Positions 1-7,945 of a stretch of DNA of 37,129 nucleotides are shown piece by piece. Numbering within the stretch: the stretch's first letter is position 1; each line of letters starts with the position of its first letter. This stretch comes from UBA9732 sp963621975 (GTDB taxonomy: Bacteria; Spirochaetota; Spirochaetia; Sphaerochaetales; Sphaerochaetaceae): contig CAVFGI010000019.1 of NCBI GenBank assembly GCA_963621975.1, forward strand, positions 1 to 37,129, written 5' to 3'. The notes beneath the pieces were generated by a model that ran no database searches, was not told the DNA's origin, and worked only from the letters and a program-made list of their open reading frames with translations. The position numbers and the translations under genes are program-made.

Positions 1-114
1 GGCAGGAGCATTATCAAACGTAAAATAAGGTTTCACGTTAAGTACAAACTCTACCCCCCCCCAAACGCTGAAAACGCAGAGAAGAGCAACCAATACCAAT
101 AACACTTTTTTCAT
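1..114 (-). CDS. 5' part of exported protein with G9 tract (partial)
   Basis: Partial gene running off the left edge; the first 38 codons are visible. The ATG at 114 opens a signal peptide (MKK, hydrophobic VLLVLVALLCVFSV, small residues WGG), then VEFVLNVKPYFTFDNAPA. The start of the mature part resembles the exported protein at 31645-32286, which reads GVESKLNVYGG after its signal peptide, so an envelope beta-barrel family is possible. The codons for W-G-G-V contain nine consecutive G on the coding strand, exactly where cleavage is expected. The current length keeps the signal peptide and the mature part in one frame; gain or loss of one G would shift the frame right after the signal peptide. 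Function unknown; too little is visible for a family call. Confidence 0.6.
   Translation of the reverse strand, partial: MKKVLLVLVALLCVFSVWGGVEFVLNVKPYFTFDNAPA
54..62. repeat. C9/G9 homopolymer inside a signal-peptide coding region
   Basis: Nine C on the plus strand, read as nine G in the minus-strand gene starting at 114. Poly-G tracts of this length are known slippage sites controlling surface proteins in several pathogens, including Treponema pallidum. The tract is certain; variability is inference. Confidence 0.9.
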
Positions 115-138
115 TCTTTTCTCCCTTTATTTGTTTTT

Positions 139-1869
139 TTATATTCCAAGAGTAAATCCCAAAGTTAACTGAAAATCAGTCTCTGCTGGAGATTTTTCCT
201 TTGTGCTTTTTATGTAATTATATCGCCCAATCCAATCCAACTCCCCATCAAATGATACCTTTGGCCAGCTAAAAAGTCCATCCAAATTAGCACTACCTTC
301 AATTCCAACAACAGCAAAGTTTTTAACTTTATTGCCGTAAGGAGTATCCCCTGGAAGATTTGCATCACCGTTGTTCTTGCCATCCACGTTGTGGCTATAG
401 AAAATATTGACCTCGCCCTTTTGCACAATACGGCCAAAGGCACTAACCTTCCAGTTGTTTATGCTACTATAGGTGGCTCTTATTTCCAACATTCTCACAT
501 CTCCGCCATATGGGAATCCAATGTAGTCAAAGAAAGGAATATGGTACACTGGAGCCTCCATTGCTACATATCTAGAAGATCTAATAAAGTCTATGCCATC
601 CCTTCTGTAAAGTAATGGACTTGTCTTTGTATACTCACCATATACTGTTAGGCTTCCATCATCAAAACCATGAGAATAAGAAAGGCCTGCAACCAAACCG
701 TAGGAACTACTTTGAGAGGCATCCTCATGTGGAGCTCTTGCCTGATCCAGTGCAAATTGACCATAAACTTCTAATCCAGGAAGAACTAAAACGTTTAAGT
801 CTACATACGCTAAAGCGTTGAACATACCTCTGTTATTCAAATTGTGGTATATGAAACTTGGGTTAAAGAAGTACAAATCAAGCACCTTGTACTTATACAT
901 AACGTTCTCACTTATAGTAAAAGACACTCTATCAAGGACTCTAAATTGCAAGGTATGAATCATGTAAATTCGGCCTTCTTCTGTGGGGGACTCATTAGAA
1001 TTTACTAGAGTATCAAAAAACATTAGAACAAAATCATACTTAAAGTTCTTACTAAAGAAGGACAATTTTGCAAAATCGCTGAACGTATGATCATCAACCA
1101 GCAAGTTTCCAAAATTGGCGTTACCAAGGCTTAATTTGTCCCTGTTAACAGAGAAATTCCATGTTTGGCCACCAAAAGAAAAGACGGCTCGTCTTGGCCA
1201 TATGAATGAAAAATGTAGGGTATCAGTAAAGAAATTGGACATCAAACCCTGAGAAAATTGATATGATTTGCTAATATAGTACATGTTAATTCCATTCATA
1301 TAATAAGAGCCAATGTATCCGTCTTTTGAAAGTTTTCCATTCTCCGTTGTACTACTGTATTGAGTATATTCATCATACATGTCTGCACGTCTAAACTTAT
1401 AATGAATATCGCTTGTAGTATAAAAATTGTCGTTACAGGTGAATTCAAAGAAAAGTCTCATAAGCGACTTTCTTTCATCAAAACCTCTTTCCCAATCTGT
1501 CTCTGTTATGAAATCTTCTGTATTACTATGAGCATAACCTTCAAGGGCAAAATCCATTCCAACGGTCACACCTAAATTTTCACCAAAATTCCACTTAACG
1601 CCCTTATTCAACTCTGCCTCAATCTTATTGTAGAGTTTTAATGAATATCCTTCCAAACTTGCTTTATCTATTTGCGAAAGAATTTGCCTAGCCTCCGCTT
1701 CAGACCAAGGTCTATTTGTAGAAGGTCTAACAAACCCGCAGACAGCATACAAATTATCCATATCTTCATAAATACTGGATCCCAATTCGAAAATAATTGC
1801 ATTATTTGAATAAGCAAAAGCAAATGTTCCAAGAAGAAGCAGAACCAACAAAAAAACTAATTTTTTCAT
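139..1869 (-). CDS. Wzi-like outer-membrane beta-barrel protein
   Basis: 576 aa using the ATG at 1869 (MKKLVFLLVLLLLGTFAFA, a clean signal peptide, with GGGGAAAG upstream). A longer reading from 1923 would put 18 non-hydrophobic residues before the signal peptide. After the signal comes a helical stretch with SEAEARQILSQID, then many amphipathic strands rich in aromatic residues, ending FQLTLGFTLGI. The central order of strands (an H-x-L-x-F segment, SFTISENVMYKYKVLDLYFFNPSF, then a VYGQFALDQ strand) matches the general pattern of capsule-assembly Wzi-like barrels and recurs in the second barrel gene at 34546-36255, so the two are paralogues. Probable site: outer membrane. Wzi in other bacteria binds surface polysaccharide; no capsule genes are nearby, so the role here is open. 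Confidence 0.6.
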   Translation of the reverse strand: MKKLVFLLVLLLLGTFAFAYSNNAIIFELGSSIYEDMDNLYAVCGFVRPSTNRPWSEAEARQILSQIDKASLEGYSLKLYNKIEAELNKGVKWNFGENLGVTVGMDFALEGYAHSNTEDFITETDWERGFDERKSLMRLFFEFTCNDNFYTTSDIHYKFRRADMYDEYTQYSSTTENGKLSKDGYIGSYYMNGINMYYISKSYQFSQGLMSNFFTDTLHFSFIWPRRAVFSFGGQTWNFSVNRDKLSLGNANFGNLLVDDHTFSDFAKLSFFSKNFKYDFVLMFFDTLVNSNESPTEEGRIYMIHTLQFRVLDRVSFTISENVMYKYKVLDLYFFNPSFIYHNLNNRGMFNALAYVDLNVLVLPGLEVYGQFALDQARAPHEDASQSSSYGLVAGLSYSHGFDDGSLTVYGEYTKTSPLLYRRDGIDFIRSSRYVAMEAPVYHIPFFDYIGFPYGGDVRMLEIRATYSSINNWKVSAFGRIVQKGEVNIFYSHNVDGKNNGDANLPGDTPYGNKVKNFAVVGIEGSANLDGLFSWPKVSFDGELDWIGRYNYIKSTKEKSPAETDFQLTLGFTLGI

Positions 1870-1972
1870 ACCAATTTTCTTTCCCCAATTACCTAGTAGA
1901 CCACAACTATCCCAAGAATTCAAGAAAAAGAATAAAGGCAGTTTTGTAAAAACCTCTAAAAAGCCCCTTTAA

Positions 1973-2001
1973 TTGCCTACATATAAAAGTTGCGATATGA
2001 T
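1973..2001 (+). promoter_or_regulatory. Promoter of the YoaK-family gene
   Basis: TTGCCT (1973-1978), 17-nt spacer, TATGAT (1996-2001). Transcription would start near 2008, which rules out the upstream TTG at 1990 as start codon and supports the ATG at 2026. Confidence 0.55.
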
Positions 2002-2025
2002 TACTCAGAAGAAAAGGAGTTAAAA

Positions 2026-2694
2026 ATGGAGAGCAACTTTCAGAGGTCTGAGTCAAATCTGACAATAGCACTTCTCACAATGTCCGGAGGCCTGCAAGAT
2101 GCTTACACCTATATAAACAGAGGTGGCGTCTTTGCAAATGCTCAAACTGGCAACATTGTCAGAATGAGTGAAAACCTTTTGGAGTGGGATTTACAAGGAT
2201 TTTTATCTTACCTTTTCCCTGTTTTAGCCTTTGCATTGGGCGTTTTTGTATCAGAAGAGATACGAAGACGAGCAAAATACAAAGCTAAACTTCACTGGCG
2301 AGAATATGTTGTTATTATTGAGATTTGTATTCTCTTTATTTCTGCTTTTATCCCTCATCAATTAGATGCCTTAGCAAATGCCCTAATATCTCTTTCCTGT
2401 GCTATGCAAGTAGAAGCCTTTAAGAAAGTACATGGTTTTGCCTATGCAAGTACCATGTGCATAGGAAATCTCAGAAGCGGTACAGAGGCTTTTCATGACT
2501 ACATAGTAACAAAAGACAAAAGATTTAGGACCAAATCGCTTGAATATTTTGGCATGATTACAATCTTTGCCGTTGGAGCGGGAATTGGAACAATGGCAAC
2601 CCATCACTTTGGAGTCTATGGTATCTTGCCCTCTTGTCTTCTTCTCATTTGTGCTTTTATCACAATGATGGAATCATCATTTGTCAAATCGTAA
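2026..2694 (+). CDS. YoaK/DUF1275-family membrane protein
   Basis: 222 aa from the ATG at 2026, preceded by AAAAGGAG at good distance; the in-frame TTG at 1990 lies upstream of the predicted transcription start. Hallmarks of DUF1275: an N-terminal GGLQDAYTYI followed by GGVFANAQTGNIV, and MCIGNLRSGTEA in the second half. About six membrane helices are visible (roughly residues 12-30, 55-77, 92-108, 112-130, 172-190 and 194-212). Inner-membrane protein of unknown biochemical role. Divergent from the barrel gene at 1869 and convergent with the esterase at 2725. Confidence 0.85.
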   Translation: MESNFQRSESNLTIALLTMSGGLQDAYTYINRGGVFANAQTGNIVRMSENLLEWDLQGFLSYLFPVLAFALGVFVSEEIRRRAKYKAKLHWREYVVIIEICILFISAFIPHQLDALANALISLSCAMQVEAFKKVHGFAYASTMCIGNLRSGTEAFHDYIVTKDKRFRTKSLEYFGMITIFAVGAGIGTMATHHFGVYGILPSCLLLICAFITMMESSFVKS

Positions 2695-2724
2695 TTTAAA
2701 AAATTTACATGGCTTTATTAGGAA

Positions 2725-3558
2725 CTAAAATCTAGAACCAAAAATCTTAAGCAAAAATTCGTCTGCTCGCTCTGGCCAATCTTGAATTTCTGGAACAACT
2801 GGACGAGTGGCATCCATTACTTCTTGAGTGCCCAATGAGAGACCATGACAGCCTTTTTCGTATACTTTAAGCCCAAATAGGACATTGTTTTGTCTTAATG
2901 CATCTGCATACATTAGAGAGTTCTCATAAGGAACTGCTTGATCTTCTTTTGTGGTCCAAATAAAGGTTGACGGAGTTTTTGAATTCACATGTTTTTCTAG
3001 AGAGACCTTATCCAAAAGAGTTTTGTCCTCTCCAATAAGAAGATGAATTGAGCACTCGTGAGCGTACGCTCCAGAAGTTATTACAGGATAGCAAAGAACC
3101 ATGGCATTAGGTTTTGCGTTTTCTCCATATTCCTGCCAATAGTCTCCAATACTTGCAACCAAGTGACCACCAGCGGAGAAACCCATAACAGCAATCTTAT
3201 TAGGATTTGTATTGAGTTCATCAGAATGAAAACGAACATATTTTATAGCTTCTGCAAGTTCTATCTGTGGTATTGGATACAAAGTCTCGTACTTCTTAAA
3301 AGGACTGTATTCTGATTTTTCAATACGGTTTGTAGTATAAAAAAGAACTCCACAATTGTAGCCCATAGCATTAAACCTAATAGCTACAGCCTCTGCCTCT
3401 CTATCAGAACAATGCCTATATGCACCACCAGGGCAAATAAGAATAAAAGCTCTACGCCTGTTTCTATCTATTGCCTCATAATTTGAAAGAACATAAGTTC
3501 TCAAAACGGCGTTGCCAAATTTTTCAGCATTTCCTATTTTAATATCTTTACAAATCAT
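2725..3558 (-). CDS. Alpha/beta-hydrolase esterase, probably a carbohydrate acetyl esterase
   Basis: 277 aa. The fold is clear: CPGGAY near residue 42-47 (an HGGG-type oxyanion loop with Cys for His), nucleophile elbow GFSAGG with Ser128, Asp in TKEDQAVP and His in KGCHGLSLG. This matches the xylan/pectin acetyl-esterase-like branch of the BD-FAE/lipase family. No signal peptide, so cytoplasmic. The ATG overlaps the stop of the pectinesterase in an ATGA arrangement, so the two are translationally coupled and last in the kduI operon. Inferred role: removing acetyl groups from imported pectic fragments. The exact ester is not determined by sequence. Confidence 0.75.
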   Translation of the reverse strand: MICKDIKIGNAEKFGNAVLRTYVLSNYEAIDRNRRRAFILICPGGAYRHCSDREAEAVAIRFNAMGYNCGVLFYTTNRIEKSEYSPFKKYETLYPIPQIELAEAIKYVRFHSDELNTNPNKIAVMGFSAGGHLVASIGDYWQEYGENAKPNAMVLCYPVITSGAYAHECSIHLLIGEDKTLLDKVSLEKHVNSKTPSTFIWTTKEDQAVPYENSLMYADALRQNNVLFGLKVYEKGCHGLSLGTQEVMDATRPVVPEIQDWPERADEFLLKIFGSRF

Positions 3559-4358
3559 TTTACGCTAAACCTACTCTCTTGTGGAGTATGCAAGACACCC
3601 TTTGAATCCTTCATTGTAGTCCAAAGACTTGGATTAATGTGTCCACCAAAAGAACAAGAATTAAAACTTACTGAAGAACACACTCCAGGCTTTCCGCTTG
3701 GATGCCAAGGACGTGCAAGATAAACACTTTCATCTGGAACTTCACCAGCACGGATTAAAGAGCAAGAATTAAAAACAAGTCCTTTTTCTTGGTTTGCCAT
3801 TGTTGATGGAGCTGTAACATAGCCTGGCCCCAAAGAGATAATTGTGCAATTATCAAACGTTGTATTTGATCTACCAAAGATAAAATCTACATGGCCTTCA
3901 ATGACACACTTGTCAAAGTATCCAGTAGTTCCATCTGTAAACAAGGTATCTTGCCAGCTGGAGAGAATAGAATCCTTGAAAGAAACATTATCAGCATCAG
4001 GGGTAATAAAGACAGCAACAGCCTGTAGTCCCATCATTGTAGAGAGGTTTTCATCTCGCATTGCTTTGGCTTTCCAGTAATCAAATGAGTTTTTAACAGT
4101 AATCTCTGAAAAAGAAACATTGCAACCTTCAATGGTGAGCGTTGCGCTATCTCCGGTACCAAAACCTGGGACCATCCCATTGTGGTCATCCCAGGAAATG
4201 CTACTGTGATTTCCAATGATAATTACATTATCCCTTTTGATAAAAACTTTCTGCTTAAAAGATGCATAATAAGGAAGTTCTACAGTCAAAGGTTCACTAA
4301 AATCACCTGAATTAAAAACTTCATTGAGATTTGAGGTCTCCGTTGCAACAATAGTCAC
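3555..4358 (-). CDS. Pectinesterase (CE8 family), cytoplasmic form
   Basis: 267 aa, right-handed beta-helix pectin methylesterase. Conserved blocks in order: GLQAVAVF (about 110-117), SWQDTLF with the general acid Asp137, HVDFIFG with the nucleophile Asp158, and YLARPW with Arg216 and Trp218. All catalytic residues are present. GTG start at 4358, preceded by AGAGGA and overlapping the TAG of kduI by one base (TAGTG), which indicates translational coupling. The protein starts directly at the first beta-helix coils and has no signal peptide, unlike most secreted pectinesterases; this implies action on oligogalacturonides already in the cytoplasm. It would hydrolyse galacturonate methyl esters, releasing methanol, before cleavage to unsaturated uronates. 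Confidence 0.9.
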   Translation of the reverse strand: MTIVATETSNLNEVFNSGDFSEPLTVELPYYASFKQKVFIKRDNVIIIGNHSSISWDDHNGMVPGFGTGDSATLTIEGCNVSFSEITVKNSFDYWKAKAMRDENLSTMMGLQAVAVFITPDADNVSFKDSILSSWQDTLFTDGTTGYFDKCVIEGHVDFIFGRSNTTFDNCTIISLGPGYVTAPSTMANQEKGLVFNSCSLIRAGEVPDESVYLARPWHPSGKPGVCSSVSFNSCSFGGHINPSLWTTMKDSKGVLHTPQESRFSVK

Positions 4359-5200
4359 TATTTAAGATCCTCTGTTTTAATCCAGTCCTGATCATCGTAT
4401 GCTCTGTTTTCTCCACACATTGCCCAAATAAAGGTATAGTTTGAAGTTCCACAACCAGAGTGAATTGACCACGATGGATTTATAACAGCTTCTTCATTGT
4501 GCATAACAATGTGTCTAGTCTCGTTTGGCTCTCCCATGAAATGGAAAACAACATTGTCCTTTGGAACATCAAAATAGAAATAAACTTCCATTCTTCTCTC
4601 GTGAGTATGAACAGGCATTGTATTCCACACAGAGCCTTCTTCAAGATGAGTAAGTCCCATTGAGAGCTGACAAGAGTCAAGGACATCGGGATGGATGTAC
4701 TGGTTTATAGTTCTCTCGTTAGATGTGGCCTGTGCTCCAAGATGCTTATGAATTGCAATCTCGTATGGGATATGCTTGGATGGTTTTGGCGTGTGGGCAG
4801 GAGTTGTTACAATGTAGAATTTTGCAGGATTGGTGGCATCTAATGACTCAAATTCGACTTTTTTCGTGCCCATTGAGAGATATAGGCCATCAAAATGATT
4901 CATCTTGTATTCTACGCCTTGGGCATAAATCTTTCCTGGACCACCTATATTAATTGTTCCAAGCTCTCTGCGCTCAAGAAGATATGTCACTCCAAAGTTC
5001 TTCCAGGGATCGATATTCTTCTCAAGATTAATCTTTTCAGAAACAGGCATTGCACCCATTGTTACAATGCGGTCTACATGTGAATAAACGGCGCTAACAT
5101 CGTTCTCTTTAAAAATACCAGTGATGAGAAACTCGTTTCTAAGTTCCTCTGTATTCATTCTCTTAAAAGGCTCTTTTCCTGTTGAATATCTAATGTCCAT
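4358..5200 (-). CDS. kduI: 5-dehydro-4-deoxy-D-glucuronate isomerase
   Basis: 280 aa from the ATG at 5200 (MDIRYSTG), with GGAGG directly upstream; the in-frame ATG at 5212 would place that ribosome site inside the gene and is rejected. Length fits KduI (about 278 aa). The zinc cupin motif HTHERRMEVYFYF is visible near residue 197-209, supplying His, His and Glu ligands. It converts 5-keto-4-deoxyuronate to 3-deoxy-D-glycero-2,5-hexodiulosonate in pectin catabolism; kduD on the other strand does the next step. First gene of kduI - pectinesterase - esterase, all overlapping. It ends in EDLK with TAG at 4358-4360. Confidence 0.95.
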   Translation of the reverse strand: MDIRYSTGKEPFKRMNTEELRNEFLITGIFKENDVSAVYSHVDRIVTMGAMPVSEKINLEKNIDPWKNFGVTYLLERRELGTINIGGPGKIYAQGVEYKMNHFDGLYLSMGTKKVEFESLDATNPAKFYIVTTPAHTPKPSKHIPYEIAIHKHLGAQATSNERTINQYIHPDVLDSCQLSMGLTHLEEGSVWNTMPVHTHERRMEVYFYFDVPKDNVVFHFMGEPNETRHIVMHNEEAVINPSWSIHSGCGTSNYTFIWAMCGENRAYDDQDWIKTEDLK

Positions 5201-5225
5201 TTTATCCTCCATAAATAAGTAGGCA

Positions 5226-5278
5226 AGCTAAAAAAGCTGACTAAATTGTACCATAAATCCCCTGTTTTATGCTATGAT
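5226..5278. promoter_or_regulatory. Divergent kduI/kduD promoter region
   Basis: Two extended -10 boxes face away from each other in the 112-nt gap. For kduD on plus: TG-C-TATGAT (5270-5278). For kduI on minus: TGG-TACAAT (-10 at 5250-5245). Neither has a good -35 at 17 nt, which suggests dependence on an activator or the extended -10. An AGCT-N5-AGCT repeat (5226-5238) falls at the predicted kduI start site. The assignments are by eye. Confidence 0.4.
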
Positions 5279-5312
5279 GAAAAAGAAATATAACTTCTGT
5301 TTGGAGGATAAA

Positions 5313-6122
5313 ATGACATATTTAGAAAAGAACTTTTCTCTTGAAGGAAAACTCGCTTGGGTAACAGGTGCAACATACGGTATTGGCTTTGCAATTGCCT
5401 CTGCCTATGCAAAAGCCGGTGCAAAAATTGCATTCAATGCAAGACACCAAGATGGAATAAATAAAGCACTAGAAGAATACAAGAAAGCTGGAGTAAAAGA
5501 AGTCAAAGGCTATGTGTGCGACGTAACAGATGAAGCTCAAGTTCTTGCAACAAGAGACCAAATAGAGAAGGATTTTGGCCAAACTGTAGATATTCTTGTC
5601 AACAACGCAGGCATTATCAAAAGAATCCCAATGACAAATATGTCTGTAGAGGAATTTAGACAAGTAATAGATATTGATCTCACTGCAGCTTTTATCGTCT
5701 CAAAGGCCGTAATCCCTGCAATGATTCAAAAAGGTGGTGGAAAAATCATCAATATTTGCTCAATGATGAGCGAACTTGGTCGCGAAACAGTTAGTGCCTA
5801 TGCTGCAGCCAAGGGCGGGCTAAAAATGCTCACAAGAAATATTTGTTCCGAATACGGCAAATACAATATCCAGTGCAACGGTATTGGGCCGGGCTACATT
5901 GCCACTCCTCAAACTGCACCTCTACGTGAGCGCCAAGCCAATGGTTCAAGACATCCATTTGATAGCTTTATTGTTGCAAAAACACCAGCAGAAAGATGGG
6001 GAGAAACCCAAGACTTGGAAGGCCCAGCTTTGTTCCTAGCTTCACACGCCTCAGACTTTGTTAATGGGCATATTCTCTACGTGGATGGCGGAATTCTTGC
6101 TTATATTGGGAAACAACCATAA
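5313..6122 (+). CDS. kduD: 2-dehydro-3-deoxy-D-gluconate 5-dehydrogenase (short-chain dehydrogenase)
   Basis: 269 aa from the ATG at 5313, preceded by TTGGAGGATAAA; an in-frame ATG at 5274 lies within the -10 box and is rejected. Short-chain dehydrogenase features: TGATYGIG nucleotide-binding turn, NNAG, a catalytic Ser in ICSMMSE, YAAAK (Tyr/Lys pair), and a C-terminal GHILYVDGG. The assignment as KduD rests on overall similarity and on the divergent kduI. It interconverts 3-deoxy-2,5-hexodiulosonate and 2-keto-3-deoxygluconate with NAD(H). The same GGAGGATAAAATG leader occurs before kduI. Confidence 0.9.
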   Translation: MTYLEKNFSLEGKLAWVTGATYGIGFAIASAYAKAGAKIAFNARHQDGINKALEEYKKAGVKEVKGYVCDVTDEAQVLATRDQIEKDFGQTVDILVNNAGIIKRIPMTNMSVEEFRQVIDIDLTAAFIVSKAVIPAMIQKGGGKIINICSMMSELGRETVSAYAAAKGGLKMLTRNICSEYGKYNIQCNGIGPGYIATPQTAPLRERQANGSRHPFDSFIVAKTPAERWGETQDLEGPALFLASHASDFVNGHILYVDGGILAYIGKQP

Positions 6123-6128
6123 GGAAAC

Positions 6129-6172
6129 AGGCTATTCTTGAAGCTAGCGCGAATAGCTCAAGAATAGCCTTT
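6129..6172 (+). terminator. Hairpin downstream of kduD
   Basis: Perfect 13-bp inverted repeat: arms 6129-6141 and 6158-6170, loop of 16 nt, followed by TTATT. It lies between convergent kduD and the ABC ATPase gene at 6193, so it may end transcription from either side. The T tract is weak. Confidence 0.6.
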
Positions 6173-6192
6173 ATTCAGTAACCTGTGGACTG

Positions 6193-7287
6193 CTACTTAG
6201 TGTTATTCTGGATAACTTTCTCTGTTTCACCATCAAATAAATAAACACTTTCTAGTGGAATAGAGAAAGTTAGATCAATGTCCATCTCGGGAGTTTCATG
6301 CGGATCAACTTTTAGGATAGCCTTATTTCCCTGAATATCAACGTAAACATTGGTGTTGTCCCCCAAAAGTTCTGTAAGTTCAACAGAACAACTAATATGA
6401 TAAGCATTTTCCTTGGAGCCCAAAACAATAGCCTCTGGACGGAATCCAAAGAAAATTTCCTTACCTTCATAATAAAATAGAACATCGTTTGGCAACTTTT
6501 CAGATAAATCAACATCATTATTTCCAACCTGAATATGCCCATCTTTAACAGTAGCCTTAATAAAGTTCATTGGAGGCTCACCAATAAACCCAGCAACAAA
6601 GACATTCACAGGATTAAAGTATAATTCGTAAGGAGTACCAACTTGTTGGATGTAACCCTCTTTCATAACAACAATCCTATCTGCCATTGTCATAGCTTCT
6701 GTTTGGTCGTGAGTAACGTAAATAGTTGTAGCCTGCGTATTTCTATGAATTTGAGTAATTTCAGAACGCATAGTAACACGTTGCTTAGCATCCAAGTTTG
6801 AAAGAGGTTCGTCCATCAAAAAAATTCCAACTTTTCTGATAATTGCACGACCCACAGCAACACGCTGACGCTGACCTCCAGAGAGAGCTTTTGGAAGCCT
6901 ATCCAAATACTCGGTAAGACCCAAAATCTTAGCTACATTTTGAACCTTTTCTTCAATAACATCTTCATCAACGCCCTGCAAGGTAAGACCAAAAGCCAAG
7001 TTGTCATAAACCGTCATTTGAGGGTAAAGAGCATAGCTTTGAAAAACCATAGCAATGCCTCTATCTCTTGGACTTTTTTCATTAGCTCGGACTCCATCAA
7101 TAAGGAAGTCTCCCTTACTAATTTCTTCAAGTCCGGCAATCATGCGCAAGGTGGTGGACTTACCACAACCAGAAGGACCAACGAACACAATAAATTCGCC
7201 CTTCTCTATTTCCAAGTTAAAGTCATGAACAGCATGAAAGCCATTAGGGTAAATCTTGTTTATATCCTTTAATGTTAAATATGACAT
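6193..7287 (-). CDS. Carbohydrate ABC transporter ATPase, UgpC/MsmX type (copy 2)
   Basis: 364 aa. Walker A GPSGCGKST (about 37-45), Q-loop FQSYALYPQMT, signature LSGGQRQRVAVGRAI, Walker B IFLMDEP with D-loop SNLDAK, H-loop VTHDQTEA, then a C-terminal TOBE-like domain with FGFRPEAI. All motifs are intact. GGAGG precedes the ATG at 7287; the gene overlaps the upstream membrane-protein gene by 13 nt. Last gene of the operon. It energises import at the cytoplasmic face. A second, clearly different ATPase of the same class is encoded at 8502-9584; such importers normally use a homodimer, so two copies in one operon is unusual. Confidence 0.93.
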   Translation of the reverse strand: MSYLTLKDINKIYPNGFHAVHDFNLEIEKGEFIVFVGPSGCGKSTTLRMIAGLEEISKGDFLIDGVRANEKSPRDRGIAMVFQSYALYPQMTVYDNLAFGLTLQGVDEDVIEEKVQNVAKILGLTEYLDRLPKALSGGQRQRVAVGRAIIRKVGIFLMDEPLSNLDAKQRVTMRSEITQIHRNTQATTIYVTHDQTEAMTMADRIVVMKEGYIQQVGTPYELYFNPVNVFVAGFIGEPPMNFIKATVKDGHIQVGNNDVDLSEKLPNDVLFYYEGKEIFFGFRPEAIVLGSKENAYHISCSVELTELLGDNTNVYVDIQGNKAILKVDPHETPEMDIDLTFSIPLESVYLFDGETEKVIQNNTK

Positions 7288-7904
7288 GAAAGGTCCTCCT
7301 TCCTTTTTGCATCCAAGATTATTTTCTTTGCAAATCTCTTCAGCCCAATGAAAAGCATATCAAATCCCAAATAAATGAAACCAAAAGAAATTGGTTCAAC
7401 ACCAAATGGCACAGTATCAGTTTGTCCTGTGATAGCCAAAATTACAGTATTAATTAGGTTGTATGCCTTTGCCACAAAAAGCATTAAAATAAAAGCATAC
7501 AAAATGTTTAACACAAGGCTCTTGTATCCTTTTTTAGGAAACATCATCCACTTATCATTTGCACCTTCAGTTTCTGCATAGAACCTAAAAATGCTGTTAA
7601 CAAGAATATCGGTTACAAAACCTAGAGCAATAGATGTCACCACAAATAAATCTAGCTGACTTTGGATATAGAGCCCAAGACCCCACATAAAAAAATAACA
7701 AACCATGCCACCAAACCAAAACTTAACAAATAAAGCCTTCACCGGAGCTGGAAAGTGAAACTTGGATTTGGTTTTATACTTGGACAACTCCTCTTGGCTA
7801 TATTCAGGGGTGTTCTCTGCAGAAGCAGCCACCAAGTCTTCAACAGCTTTGGTTTTTAAGTCGTACGAGTTATTTTCTTCTTGGAAAGTCTTTTTCTTGG
7901 ACAC
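7275..7904 (-). CDS. Small uncharacterised membrane protein in ABC operon (209 aa)
   Basis: GTG start at 7904 with AAGAGG upstream. The N-terminal 55 residues are polar (probably cytoplasmic). About four hydrophobic segments follow (near 58-78, 88-108, 130-155 and 172-190). Between the second and third lies FYAETEGANDKWMMFPKKGYKS, which looks like a structured loop. It overlaps the ATPase gene at 7287 by 13 nt, so co-translation is likely. I do not recognise a characterised family. Its place between two ATPase genes suggests a role in transporter assembly or regulation, but that is inference from position only. Confidence 0.7.
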   Translation of the reverse strand: MSKKKTFQEENNSYDLKTKAVEDLVAASAENTPEYSQEELSKYKTKSKFHFPAPVKALFVKFWFGGMVCYFFMWGLGLYIQSQLDLFVVTSIALGFVTDILVNSIFRFYAETEGANDKWMMFPKKGYKSLVLNILYAFILMLFVAKAYNLINTVILAITGQTDTVPFGVEPISFGFIYLGFDMLFIGLKRFAKKIILDAKRKEDLSCHI

Positions 7905-7919
7905 CTAGAGCCTCTTCTT

Positions 7920-7941
7920 CTACCTACAAGCTACCTACAAG
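7920..7941. repeat. Two tandem 11-bp repeats
   Basis: CTACCTACAAG occurs twice in direct succession (7920-7930 and 7931-7941), with a degenerate third start CCACCTAC. It fills the 41-nt gap between the stop at 7946 and the GTG at 7904. Confidence 0.85.
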
Positions 7942-7945
7942 CCAC

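Noticed and set aside
1870..1923. 18-residue N-terminal extension of the first barrel protein
   Set aside because: It would bury the signal peptide; the ATG at 1869 has a purine-rich site and gives a clean signal sequence.
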